64,000 nt of DNA from Rhodobacteraceae bacterium HLUCCA08 (GTDB lineage: Bacteria > Pseudomonadota > Alphaproteobacteria > Rhodobacterales > Rhodobacteraceae). Both the position numbers and the translations under genes were made by a program. The notes under the pieces are model-generated. The model saw only the letters and a program-made list of their open reading frames with translations, ran no database searches and was not told the origin of the DNA. This document shows positions 45,106-52,129 of the stretch, piece after piece (within the stretch, counting starts at the first letter, position 1; each line of letters starts with the position of its first letter). The DNA lies in the NCBI GenBank assembly GCA_001314655.1, contig LJSF01000043.1, forward strand, positions 124,001-188,000. Reading direction: 5' to 3'.

Positions 45106-45154
45106 TTGAACCCCCCGGCGCATCCGCCTAAGGAAGGACCAGGCAACCAACGGG

Positions 45155-47056
45155 ATGTTCATGCGCCTGTCGAAAACCGCAATCCCCTTCGGGGCTTTCC
45201 TGGTCGCTGCGCTGCTGTGCTGGCAAGGCGCACGCTACGCCGTTCATGCGCTCGAGACCGCGTCGGTCGGGGCGGTGGACCTGGCGCTGGAAGAAGCCGG
45301 GCAGGGCGGACTGGAGGTTCTGGGCGACGGGTTGCTGATCGTGCTGGAAGGCGAGGTGCAAAGCGAAGCCGCCCGCTTGCGGGCGATGAACGCCGCCGGA
45401 ACCGTCGTCGATGCCAGCCGTGTGATCGACAACATGTCGGTGGCCGAGAACGCGCCGATCGCGCCGCCGGACTTTTCGGTCGAAATCCTGCGCAACGACA
45501 GCGGCGTGTCGCTGATCGGGCTGATCCCCAGCAATTCGGACCGCGACGGCATGTCCGCCGATATCGCCGACCTGGCCGGGGGCGCCGACCGCGTCGCCGA
45601 TTTTCTGGAAGCCGCCGATTACCCGGTTCCGCCCGATTGGCCCGATGCGATGGGCTATGCGTTGCGGGCGCTGGAACAATTGCCGCGCTCCAAGATCTCG
45701 GTCCGGGCCGGGCATGTCTCGATCGAGGCGATCGCCGACAGTGACGAGGAACGCGCCCGGCTGGAAACCAGCCTGCGCCGAACCATTCCCGACCAGGTCG
45801 AGGTGGCGCTGGCGATCTCGTCGCCGCGACCGGTGGTGACGCCGTTCACGGTGCGGTTCATCCATGACGGCGAAGGCGGGCGCTTCGACGCCTGCGTCGC
45901 CGACACTGACGCAGGCGAGGCGTTGATCGTCGCCGCCGCCGAGGCCGCCGGGCTGCAGGGCCAGGCCGGCTGCACCATCGCGCTGGGCGCCCCGTCGCGC
46001 CGCTGGGGCGAGGCGGTCGCCCTCGCGATCGAGGCGGTGGCGGACCTGGGCGGCGGGACCGTCACCATATCGGATGCCGATGTCACCCTGGTCGCCCTGC
46101 CCGGCGCGGTCCAGGGCAACTTCGAACGCGTCGCCGGAGAGCTGGAGAACGACCTGCCCGAAATCTTCGCGCTCGAGGCGGTCTTGCCCGCCGCCCCCGG
46201 CGCCGCCGATCAGGGGCCGCCGCAATTCATCGCCACGCTCAGCCCCGAAGGGCTGGTCCAGCTGCGCGGCCGGGTCTCGGACGAGCTTCTGAACGCCACG
46301 GCCGAGAATTACGCCCGCGCCAGGTTCGGAACGACCGAGATCGCCATGGGCACCCGCATGGTCGATGGCTTGCCGCAAGGCTGGTCGATCCGCGTGCTGG
46401 CCGGGATCGAGGCGCTGTCGAAACTGTCCAACGGCTCTGTCGTGGTCGAACCGGACCGGCTGATCGTGCGCGGCAATACCGGCAACGCGCGTGCCGGTGC
46501 CGAGATTTCGCGATTGCTGATCGACAAGCTGGGCAGCGCCGCCGAATTCGAGATCGAGGTGACCTATGTCGAACAGCTTGACCCGATCTCGGCCCTGCCG
46601 ACGCCCGAGGAATGCGTCGACCAGATCATCATCGCGACCGATGCGCGCAAGATCACCTTCGATCCCGGCTCGGCCAATATTTCGGGTGCGGCGATCCAGG
46701 TGGTCGACGACATCGCCGAGATCCTGCGCCGCTGCGCCGATCTGCGGCTGGAAATCGCCGGCTATACCGACAGCCAGGGCAGCGAAGAGGGCAACCAACG
46801 GCTGAGCCAGCAGCGGGCCGAGGCCGTTCTGACGGCGCTGCGGGCGCGCCGCGTGCCGACCTCGAGCTTCGAACCCCGGGGCTATGGCGAGGCCGATCCG
46901 ATCGCCGACAACGAGACCGAGGAAGGCCGCGAGGCGAACCGCCGGATCGAGTTCCGCCTGATCGTGCCGGAACCGATCGCCGAAGAACCCACCACGCTGG
47001 AAGAAATCGCGGCCGAAGAGGCCGCCGCAGAGGACCAAGGGACCGACGAGGAATGA
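45155..47056 (+). CDS. OmpA-family protein with BON-like repeats
   Basis: A 633-residue envelope protein. An N-terminal hydrophobic segment (TAIPFGAFLVAALLCWQGAR) anchors or exports it. The middle shows BON-like domains (for example GGLEVLGDGLLIVLEGEVQS and FIATLSPEGLVQLRGRVSDE). The C terminus has an OmpA peptidoglycan-binding domain with IEIAGYTDSQ-type sequence (AGYTDSQGSEEGNQRLSQQR), then a Glu/Ala-rich acidic tail. It probably ties the membrane to the cell wall. The start could be 45155 or 45161 (both ATG). The next gene overlaps by 4 bases. Confidence 0.85.
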   Translation: MFMRLSKTAIPFGAFLVAALLCWQGARYAVHALETASVGAVDLALEEAGQGGLEVLGDGLLIVLEGEVQSEAARLRAMNAAGTVVDASRVIDNMSVAENAPIAPPDFSVEILRNDSGVSLIGLIPSNSDRDGMSADIADLAGGADRVADFLEAADYPVPPDWPDAMGYALRALEQLPRSKISVRAGHVSIEAIADSDEERARLETSLRRTIPDQVEVALAISSPRPVVTPFTVRFIHDGEGGRFDACVADTDAGEALIVAAAEAAGLQGQAGCTIALGAPSRRWGEAVALAIEAVADLGGGTVTISDADVTLVALPGAVQGNFERVAGELENDLPEIFALEAVLPAAPGAADQGPPQFIATLSPEGLVQLRGRVSDELLNATAENYARARFGTTEIAMGTRMVDGLPQGWSIRVLAGIEALSKLSNGSVVVEPDRLIVRGNTGNARAGAEISRLLIDKLGSAAEFEIEVTYVEQLDPISALPTPEECVDQIIIATDARKITFDPGSANISGAAIQVVDDIAEILRRCADLRLEIAGYTDSQGSEEGNQRLSQQRAEAVLTALRARRVPTSSFEPRGYGEADPIADNETEEGREANRRIEFRLIVPEPIAEEPTTLEEIAAEEAAAEDQGTDEE

Positions 47057-47379
47057 ACAAGGCCGAAACCATCTTCTGGACCGCGATCCTGCTGTTCGTC
47101 GCCTTTTCGCTGGGCTGGTTCGCCAATTGGCTGATCAACCGCTTCACCCGCGTCACCCGGGCCGAGATCGGCGAGCTGGACCGCATGGCCCAGGCCCTGC
47201 ACGAGGCCGAGGAAACCCGCGACCAGGCGATCACCTATCTGCAGCAGCGCGAGGCCGAGATCTCCAACCAGCTGGCCCAGACCGAGGCCGAGCTGCGCGC
47301 CGCCATGGACGGGTTGCGCGACGCCCGCACCGAGGCCGAGGAACTGCGCGCGCAACTGGAACGCCGCGGGGCGATGTAG
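47053..47379 (+). CDS. Membrane-anchored coiled-coil protein
   Basis: A 108-residue protein: one N-terminal membrane helix (TIFWTAILLFVAFSLGWFAN) followed by a long helical coiled coil (EIGELDRMAQALHEAEETRD, QQREAEISNQLAQTEAELRA). It starts in the stop of the OmpA-like gene (ATGA), so it is likely made with it. No named family seen; a structural partner of the OmpA/BON protein is a plausible guess. Confidence 0.7.
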   Translation: MNKAETIFWTAILLFVAFSLGWFANWLINRFTRVTRAEIGELDRMAQALHEAEETRDQAITYLQQREAEISNQLAQTEAELRAAMDGLRDARTEAEELRAQLERRGAM

Positions 47380-47420
47380 GACGAAAACGGCGGGTTTGCG
47401 GGACTTGACGGACAACGCCC

Positions 47421-47478
47421 GGCCCGACCAGCACCGAAGGTGCCGGGCCATCGCCGACCCGCCCCCCGGGGCGGCGAT
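47421..47478. other. Two adjacent complex hairpins in a 263-base gap between convergent genes
   Basis: Hairpin one: GGCCCG (47421-47426) with CGGGCC (47444-47449), enclosing GCACC (47431-47435) and GGTGC (47439-47443) with a GAA loop. Hairpin two: ATCGCCG (47450-47456) with CGGCGAT (47472-47478), enclosing GCCCC and GGGGC. A third hairpin, CGGGC/GCCCG with a 4-base loop, lies at 47613-47626. These may be terminators for both flanking genes or a structured RNA. The rest of 47380-47642 shows no gene I can support. Confidence 0.4.
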
Positions 47479-47642
47479 CTGGTGACGTTTGGCGCTGCGC
47501 ACAGGCGTTTTGCGGCTTGGCCAGGATAAAGCACAACGCTCAAAGGGGTCGGGTCGCCACCCCGCTGCTCGGCGATCGCCCGGCACTGCGAACGTCCGCC
47601 AAGGGCTCGACGCGGGCTTTCGCCCGACCGATCCCTGTCGGC

Positions 47643-48227
47643 CTACCCGTCGATCAAGGCCCGCACGATCGCCTTGGCGCTGTCGCTGGCCCAGTCGGCC
47701 TCGCCCTGCATCCGGGCGATCTCGTTGCCGTCCCGGTCCAGGATCAGCGTCGCCGGCAGCAGCATGATGCCCATGTCGCGGCCCAGGGCCTGGCGCGGAT
47801 CGGTGTGCAGCGGCAGGTTGTCGACGCCGATCTCGGCCAGGAAGCGCTCCATCGCCGGGCGCGCGTTCTGGCCCATGGCGACGGTCACGACCTGGAAGTC
47901 ATCGCCGCCCAATTCGGCCTGCAACTCCGACAGATGCGGCATCTCGACCCGGCAGGGCGCGCACCAGGTGGCCCAGAAATTCAGCACCACGACCTGGCCG
48001 TCATAGGCGGCCAGGGTCATCGGGTCGCCCTCGGCCGAGGTGAATTCCACCTCCGAGCCGCGCGCGGCGCCAAAGGACAGTTTCGCCATGCTGTCGTCGC
48101 GCAGCGCCTCGAGCGCGGCAATATCCACCGCGGTCGCGGGGGCACTGGCATCGCGGCCAAGGGCCAAGTATAGCCCCCCGGCAAGGCCCAGGATTGCGGC
48201 GGCGATCAGGATCAGGGTCTTGCGCAT
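47643..48227 (-). CDS. TlpA-type periplasmic thioredoxin-like protein
   Basis: A 194-residue membrane-anchored or secreted thioredoxin-fold protein. The N-terminal hydrophobic segment ([20 protein letters not shown]) lies before the fold, and the redox site is WCAPC in [19 protein letters not shown]. The cis-proline loop follows ([10 protein letters not shown]). Likely a disulfide reductase for cytochrome c or outer-membrane substrates. It is divergent from argH across 30 bases. Confidence 0.9.
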   Translation of the reverse strand: MRKTLILIAAAILGLAGGLYLALGRDASAPATAVDIAALEALRDDSMAKLSFGAARGSEVEFTSAEGDPMTLAAYDGQVVVLNFWATWCAPCRVEMPHLSELQAELGGDDFQVVTVAMGQNARPAMERFLAEIGVDNLPLHTDPRQALGRDMGIMLLPATLILDRDGNEIARMQGEADWASDSAKAIVRALIDG

Positions 48228-48257
48228 CGGTCACTTCCGGATTTGGGGGCAAAGGTC

Positions 48258-49652
48258 ATGTCGGACAAAAGCGCGTCGAATGCAATGTGGGGCGGGCGTT
48301 TCGCCGCGGGGCCGGACGCGATCATGGAGGCGATCAACGCCTCGATCGGGTTCGACAGGCGGCTGGCACGACAGGACATCGACGGCTCCCGGGCTCATGC
48401 GGCGATGTTGGCCGCGCAGGGTATCATCAGCGATAAGGATGCCGCGGCGATCCGGGAAGGGCTGCTCACGGTCTTGTCAGAGATCGAGGCGGGAACCTTC
48501 GACTTCTCGACCGCGCTCGAGGACATCCACATGAACGTGGAGGCCCGGCTGCGCGATCTGATCGGCGAGGCGGCGGGGCGGCTGCACACGGCGCGCTCCC
48601 GCAATGACCAGGTTGCCGTCGATTTCCGGCTCTGGGTCCGCGACCAATGCGATGCCGCCGAGGCGGGTCTTGTCGCGCTGCAAAAGGCGCTGCTCGGCCA
48701 GGCCGAACAGGGGGCCGACTGGGTGATGCCCGGCTTCACCCATCTGCAGACCGCGCAGCCGGTGACCTGGGGCCACCACATGATGGCCTATGTCGAGATG
48801 TTCGGCCGCGACCGGTCGCGCTTCGCCGATGCCCGGGCGCGGATGAACGAAAGCCCGCTGGGCGCCGCCGCCCTGGCCGGCACGCCCTTCCCGATCGACC
48901 GGGAGGCAACGGCCCGGGCGCTGGGCTTCGACCGCCCGATGGCCAATTCGCTGGATGCGGTTTCGGCGCGGGATTTCGCGCTCGAATTCCTGTCCGCCGC
49001 GTCGATCTGCGCCATGCACCTGAGCCGCCTGGCCGAAGAGCTGGTGATCTGGTCCTCGGCCCAGTTCCGCTTCGTCGCCATGTCCGACCGCTGGTCGACC
49101 GGATCGTCGATCATGCCGCAGAAACGCAACCCTGACGCGGCCGAGCTGCTGCGCGCCAAGATCGGCCGCATCTTCGGCGCCAATGTCGCGCTGATGACGG
49201 TGATGAAGGGGCTGCCGCTGGCCTATTCCAAGGACATGCAGGAGGACAAGGAACAGGTCTTCGACGCCGCCGATACGCTGATGCTGGCGCTGGCGGCGAT
49301 GACCGGGATGGTGGGCGACATGGCCGCCCAGCCCGACAATCTGCGCGCCGCGGCCTCTGCCGGCTTCTCCACCGCGACCGACCTGGCCGACTGGCTGGTG
49401 CGCGAGGCCGGGCTGCCGTTCCGCGATGCCCACCACGCCACCGGCGCCCTGGTGGCCGAGGCCGAGCGGCGCGGCTGCGACCTGCCCGATCTGCCGCTGG
49501 AGGCGATGCAGGCGGTCAACCCGGCGATCACCGGGGATGTCTATTCGGTGCTCGGCGTCGACAATTCCGTGGCCTCGCGCCTTTCCTATGGCGGCACGGC
49601 GCCCGACCAGGTCCGGGCCCAGATCGCCCGCTGGCGGGCCGACCTGGGCTGA
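48258..49652 (+). CDS. argH: Argininosuccinate lyase
   Basis: A 464-residue tetrameric lyase that splits argininosuccinate to arginine and fumarate. The family signature is [12 protein letters not shown], with [18 protein letters not shown] and [13 protein letters not shown]. The ATG at 48258 ([15 protein letters not shown]) is the standard start; a TTG at 48243 is in frame. An 8-bp hairpin (49661) follows the stop. Confidence 0.95.
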   Translation: MSDKSASNAMWGGRFAAGPDAIMEAINASIGFDRRLARQDIDGSRAHAAMLAAQGIISDKDAAAIREGLLTVLSEIEAGTFDFSTALEDIHMNVEARLRDLIGEAAGRLHTARSRNDQVAVDFRLWVRDQCDAAEAGLVALQKALLGQAEQGADWVMPGFTHLQTAQPVTWGHHMMAYVEMFGRDRSRFADARARMNESPLGAAALAGTPFPIDREATARALGFDRPMANSLDAVSARDFALEFLSAASICAMHLSRLAEELVIWSSAQFRFVAMSDRWSTGSSIMPQKRNPDAAELLRAKIGRIFGANVALMTVMKGLPLAYSKDMQEDKEQVFDAADTLMLALAAMTGMVGDMAAQPDNLRAAASAGFSTATDLADWLVREAGLPFRDAHHATGALVAEAERRGCDLPDLPLEAMQAVNPAITGDVYSVLGVDNSVASRLSYGGTAPDQVRAQIARWRADLG

Positions 49653-49660
49653 AAACGCCC

Positions 49661-49686
49661 CCGGGGTCGGGAAAGCCTGACCCCGG
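49661..49686 (+). terminator. Hairpin after argH, probable terminator
   Basis: CCGGGGTC (49661-49668) pairs with GACCCCGG (49679-49686) across a 10-base loop, 8 bases after the argH stop. No long T-run follows. Confidence 0.5.
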
Positions 49687-49782
49687 ATCCCCCGCCCGGT
49701 CGGGAAAACCAGACGCGCGGCCCGGCGCCGGTGCGGCTAGGATTACTTCAATCGGACCAACGTCTTGATCGGAGTGACCTTG

Positions 49783-49944
49783 ATGAGCCGCCTTGCCCTT
49801 GCGCCTGCCCCCATCGGCCCGCTGTCCGCGACCGTTGCCCCGGCCTCGCGCATTCCGCTGCTCACCGTCGATGAACAACACGGCCGCCAAGGCCACGTCG
49901 CGATTTTCCCCGACACCATTTCCAAAAGGAGACCTTCACAATGA
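49783..49944 (+). CDS. Possible small protein coupled to the lipoprotein gene, 53 residues
   Basis: An ORF from ATG 49783, with GGAG eight bases upstream, reads MSRLALAPAPIGPLSATVAP and ends in TGA overlapping the lipoprotein start (ATGA, 49941-49944). The sequence has no recognisable domain. The overlap and ribosome site suggest a translated leader or small protein; it could equally be a chance ORF in GC-rich sequence. Confidence 0.35.
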   Translation: MSRLALAPAPIGPLSATVAPASRIPLLTVDEQHGRQGHVAIFPDTISKRRPSQ

Positions 49945-50210
49945 AACGCCTTGTCATCACGCTTCCCGCGATCGCCCTTCTGGCCGGCTGCATCAGCGGC
50001 GGCCCGGCCCCCGCGCCGACCCCGACCCCGACGCCGACCCCCGGCGGGTCCGGGTCGGTGGCGGCCCCCGGGGTCGTCCAGATCGACCCGGCCCTGGTGC
50101 AGCCCCTGACCCCGATCCCGACCCCGCCGGTCCCGCAACCGATGCCGGTCCCGCAACCCATGCCGGTGCCGCAACCGATGCCGGTGCCGCAGCCGATGCC
50201 GGGCCTGTGA
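49941..50210 (+). CDS. Proline-rich small lipoprotein with PVPQPM repeats
   Basis: An 89-residue lipoprotein: signal MKRLVITLPAIALLAGCISG with lipobox LAGC. A Pro/Thr stretch (PAPAPTPTPTPTP) follows, then a short middle, then four perfect PVPQPM hexapeptides before PGL. No cysteine other than the lipidated one. It is preceded by AAGGAGACC. The extended proline-rich form suggests a spacer or cell-wall-spanning anchor. I cannot assign a function. Confidence 0.7.
   Translation: MKRLVITLPAIALLAGCISGGPAPAPTPTPTPTPGGSGSVAAPGVVQIDPALVQPLTPIPTPPVPQPMPVPQPMPVPQPMPVPQPMPGL
50127..50198. repeat. Four 18-bp tandem repeats coding PVPQPM
   Basis: The unit CCG-GTS-CCG-CAR-CCS-ATG (18 bases) occurs four times in a row inside the lipoprotein gene (50127, 50145, 50163, 50181), with only synonymous changes. 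Copy number may vary between strains. Confidence 0.8.
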
Positions 50211-50304
50211 GTCCGATCCCGCCGCGCATTGGGCACCCCCCCTGTGCGCGGCACCTGAACGCGATATACTGCTGCCAAACGCCCTCCCGAAAGGAGACCT
50301 GACC

Positions 50305-50484
50305 ATGAAACGTCTTGCCCTTGTCCTTGCCAGCCTCGGCTTCCTGACCGCCTGCGGCGCCGATGGCGACCCGTTCCGCACCACCGGCGGTGTCGGCGTC
50401 AATGTCGATTCCAGCGGCAACGTGACGCCCTCGGCCCGGGTCGGCGCCACCAACGGGACCTTCTCGGTCGGCGTCGGCCTGTGA
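50305..50484 (+). CDS. Small lipoprotein, 59 residues
   Basis: A 59-residue protein with the signal peptide MKRLALVLASLGFLTACGAD and lipobox TAC. The rest is glycine-rich and polar (FRTTGGVGVNVDSSGNVTPS, VGATNGTFSVGVGL). The ribosome site is AAAGGAGACC, the same as for the upstream lipoprotein gene, so the two leaders are related. Its stop overlaps the start of the next gene (GTGA, 50481-50484). Confidence 0.75.
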   Translation: MKRLALVLASLGFLTACGADGDPFRTTGGVGVNVDSSGNVTPSARVGATNGTFSVGVGL

Positions 50485-50804
50485 TCCGCTGGGCCTTTCT
50501 GGGCCTGGCGATCTGGGGCGCCGTCCACCCCATGGCCTGGTTCGTGGCCTGGTTCCGCGACAACGGCCTGTCGCTGCCCGGCATGATCGAGGCCTGGCAC
50601 GCCAATGCCGCCACCTCGGGCCTGGTCTGGGACCTGACCATCGCGGCGATCGCCCTGACGCTCTGGGTGATCGCCGAAAGCCTCCGGCACCGGCACTGGG
50701 CCGGGCTGATCGCGATCCCCGCGACCTTCTGCATCGGGGTCAGCTGCGGTCTGCCGCTTTACCTGTTCCTGCGCCTGTCGAGATCCGGGCTTTCCCAATC
50801 CTGA
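50481..50804 (+). CDS. DUF2834-type membrane protein
   Basis: A 107-residue protein with three hydrophobic helices; FLGLAIWGAVHPMAWFVAWF, TSGLVWDLTIAAIALTLWVI and GLIAIPATFCIGVSCGLPLY fit the DUF2834 family. It starts with GTG inside the stop of the small lipoprotein gene and ends just before lysA. Function unknown. Confidence 0.75.
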   Translation: MIRWAFLGLAIWGAVHPMAWFVAWFRDNGLSLPGMIEAWHANAATSGLVWDLTIAAIALTLWVIAESLRHRHWAGLIAIPATFCIGVSCGLPLYLFLRLSRSGLSQS

Positions 50805-50825
50805 GTGTCTGCTAAGACGCGGCAC

Positions 50826-52106
50826 ATGGACCATTTCAACTATCAGGCCGGCGTCCTGCATGCCGAGGATGTGCCCCTGACCGATATCGCGGCCAGCGTG
50901 GGCACCCCATTCTACGTCTATTCCAGCGCCACGTTGCTGCGCCATCTGCGCCTGTTCGACGAGGCGCTGGAGGGCACCGATCACCTGGTCTGCTTTGCGA
51001 TGAAGGCGCTGTCGAACCTGGCCGTTGTCCGGCTGATCGCCGCGACCGGGGCCGGGGTCGACGTGGTGTCGGGCGGCGAATACGCGCGGGCGAAGGCGGC
51101 CGGCGTGCCGGGCGAGCGGATCGTGTTTTCCGGCGTCGGCAAGACGCGCGCGGAAATGCGCCAGGCGCTGGAGGGCGGCATCCGCCAGTTCAACCTGGAA
51201 AGCGAGCCCGAGATGGAGGCGCTGAACGAGGTCGCCCTGTCCATGGGCCTGGTCGCGCCGGTCACCGTGCGGGTCAATCCGGACGTGGATGCCAAGACCC
51301 ACGCAAAGATCGCCACCGGCAAATCCGAAAACAAGTTCGGCATCCCGATCGCCCGCGCCCGCGAGGTCTATGCAAGGATCGCCGGCATGCCCGGCCTGCG
51401 CATCGTCGGCATCGACGTCCATATCGGCAGCCAGCTGACCGACCTGGAGCCCTACCGGCTGGCCTATCGCAAGGTGGCCGAACTGACCGAAACGCTGCGC
51501 GCCGAGGGCCATGACATCCGCCGCCTGGACCTGGGCGGGGGCCTCGGCATCCCTTACGAGCGGTCCAATTCCGCGCCGCCGCTGCCGCTGGATTACGGCG
51601 CCATGGTCAAGCAGGAACTCGCCCATCTGGGCTGCGAGATCGAGATCGAGCCGGGCCGCCTGATCGCCGGCAATGCCGGGCTGCTGGTGTCGGGCGTGAT
51701 CTATGTCAAAGAGGGCGAGGGGCGGCAATTCCTGATCCTGGATGCGGCGATGAACGACCTGCTGCGCCCGGCGATGTACGACGCCTGGCACGAAATCGTG
51801 CCGGTCCGGCAGGCCGCGCCCGGCGCCGTGCTGACCCCCTATGACGTGGTCGGCCCGGTCTGCGAATCCGGCGATACCTTCGCCAGGGGCAGGATGTTGC
51901 CCAGCGTCGCTGCTGGCGATCTGGTCGCCTTCCGCTCGGCCGGGGCCTATGGCGCGGTGATGGCCAGCGAATACAATTCCCGGCCGCTGGTGCCCGAGGT
52001 TCTGGTCGATCGGGATCAATTCGCGGTTATCCGCCGACGTCCGACCTTTGACGAAATGATCGAACGCGATACCATTCCCCCGTGGCTTCAGGACGCAGAG
52101 GCCTGA
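50826..52106 (+). CDS. lysA: Diaminopimelate decarboxylase
   Basis: A 426-residue PLP enzyme converting meso-diaminopimelate to lysine. The PLP lysine is in CFAMKALSNLAVVRLIAATG, the phosphate-binding loop is LDLGGGLGIPY, and HIGSQLTDLEPYRLA and CESGDTFARGRMLP are conserved. The start is the ATG at 50826, with only a weak ribosome site. It is 21 bases after the DUF2834 gene. Confidence 0.95.
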   Translation: MDHFNYQAGVLHAEDVPLTDIAASVGTPFYVYSSATLLRHLRLFDEALEGTDHLVCFAMKALSNLAVVRLIAATGAGVDVVSGGEYARAKAAGVPGERIVFSGVGKTRAEMRQALEGGIRQFNLESEPEMEALNEVALSMGLVAPVTVRVNPDVDAKTHAKIATGKSENKFGIPIARAREVYARIAGMPGLRIVGIDVHIGSQLTDLEPYRLAYRKVAELTETLRAEGHDIRRLDLGGGLGIPYERSNSAPPLPLDYGAMVKQELAHLGCEIEIEPGRLIAGNAGLLVSGVIYVKEGEGRQFLILDAAMNDLLRPAMYDAWHEIVPVRQAAPGAVLTPYDVVGPVCESGDTFARGRMLPSVAAGDLVAFRSAGAYGAVMASEYNSRPLVPEVLVDRDQFAVIRRRPTFDEMIERDTIPPWLQDAEA

Positions 52107-52129
52107 ACCGAACCGACAGGAGAGGGCAT

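Noticed and set aside
46612-47379. Plus-strand alternative frame over the OmpA end and coiled-coil gene
   Set aside because: The frame is Arg-rich in the OmpA part and the true coiled-coil gene starts at 47053 with an ATGA junction.
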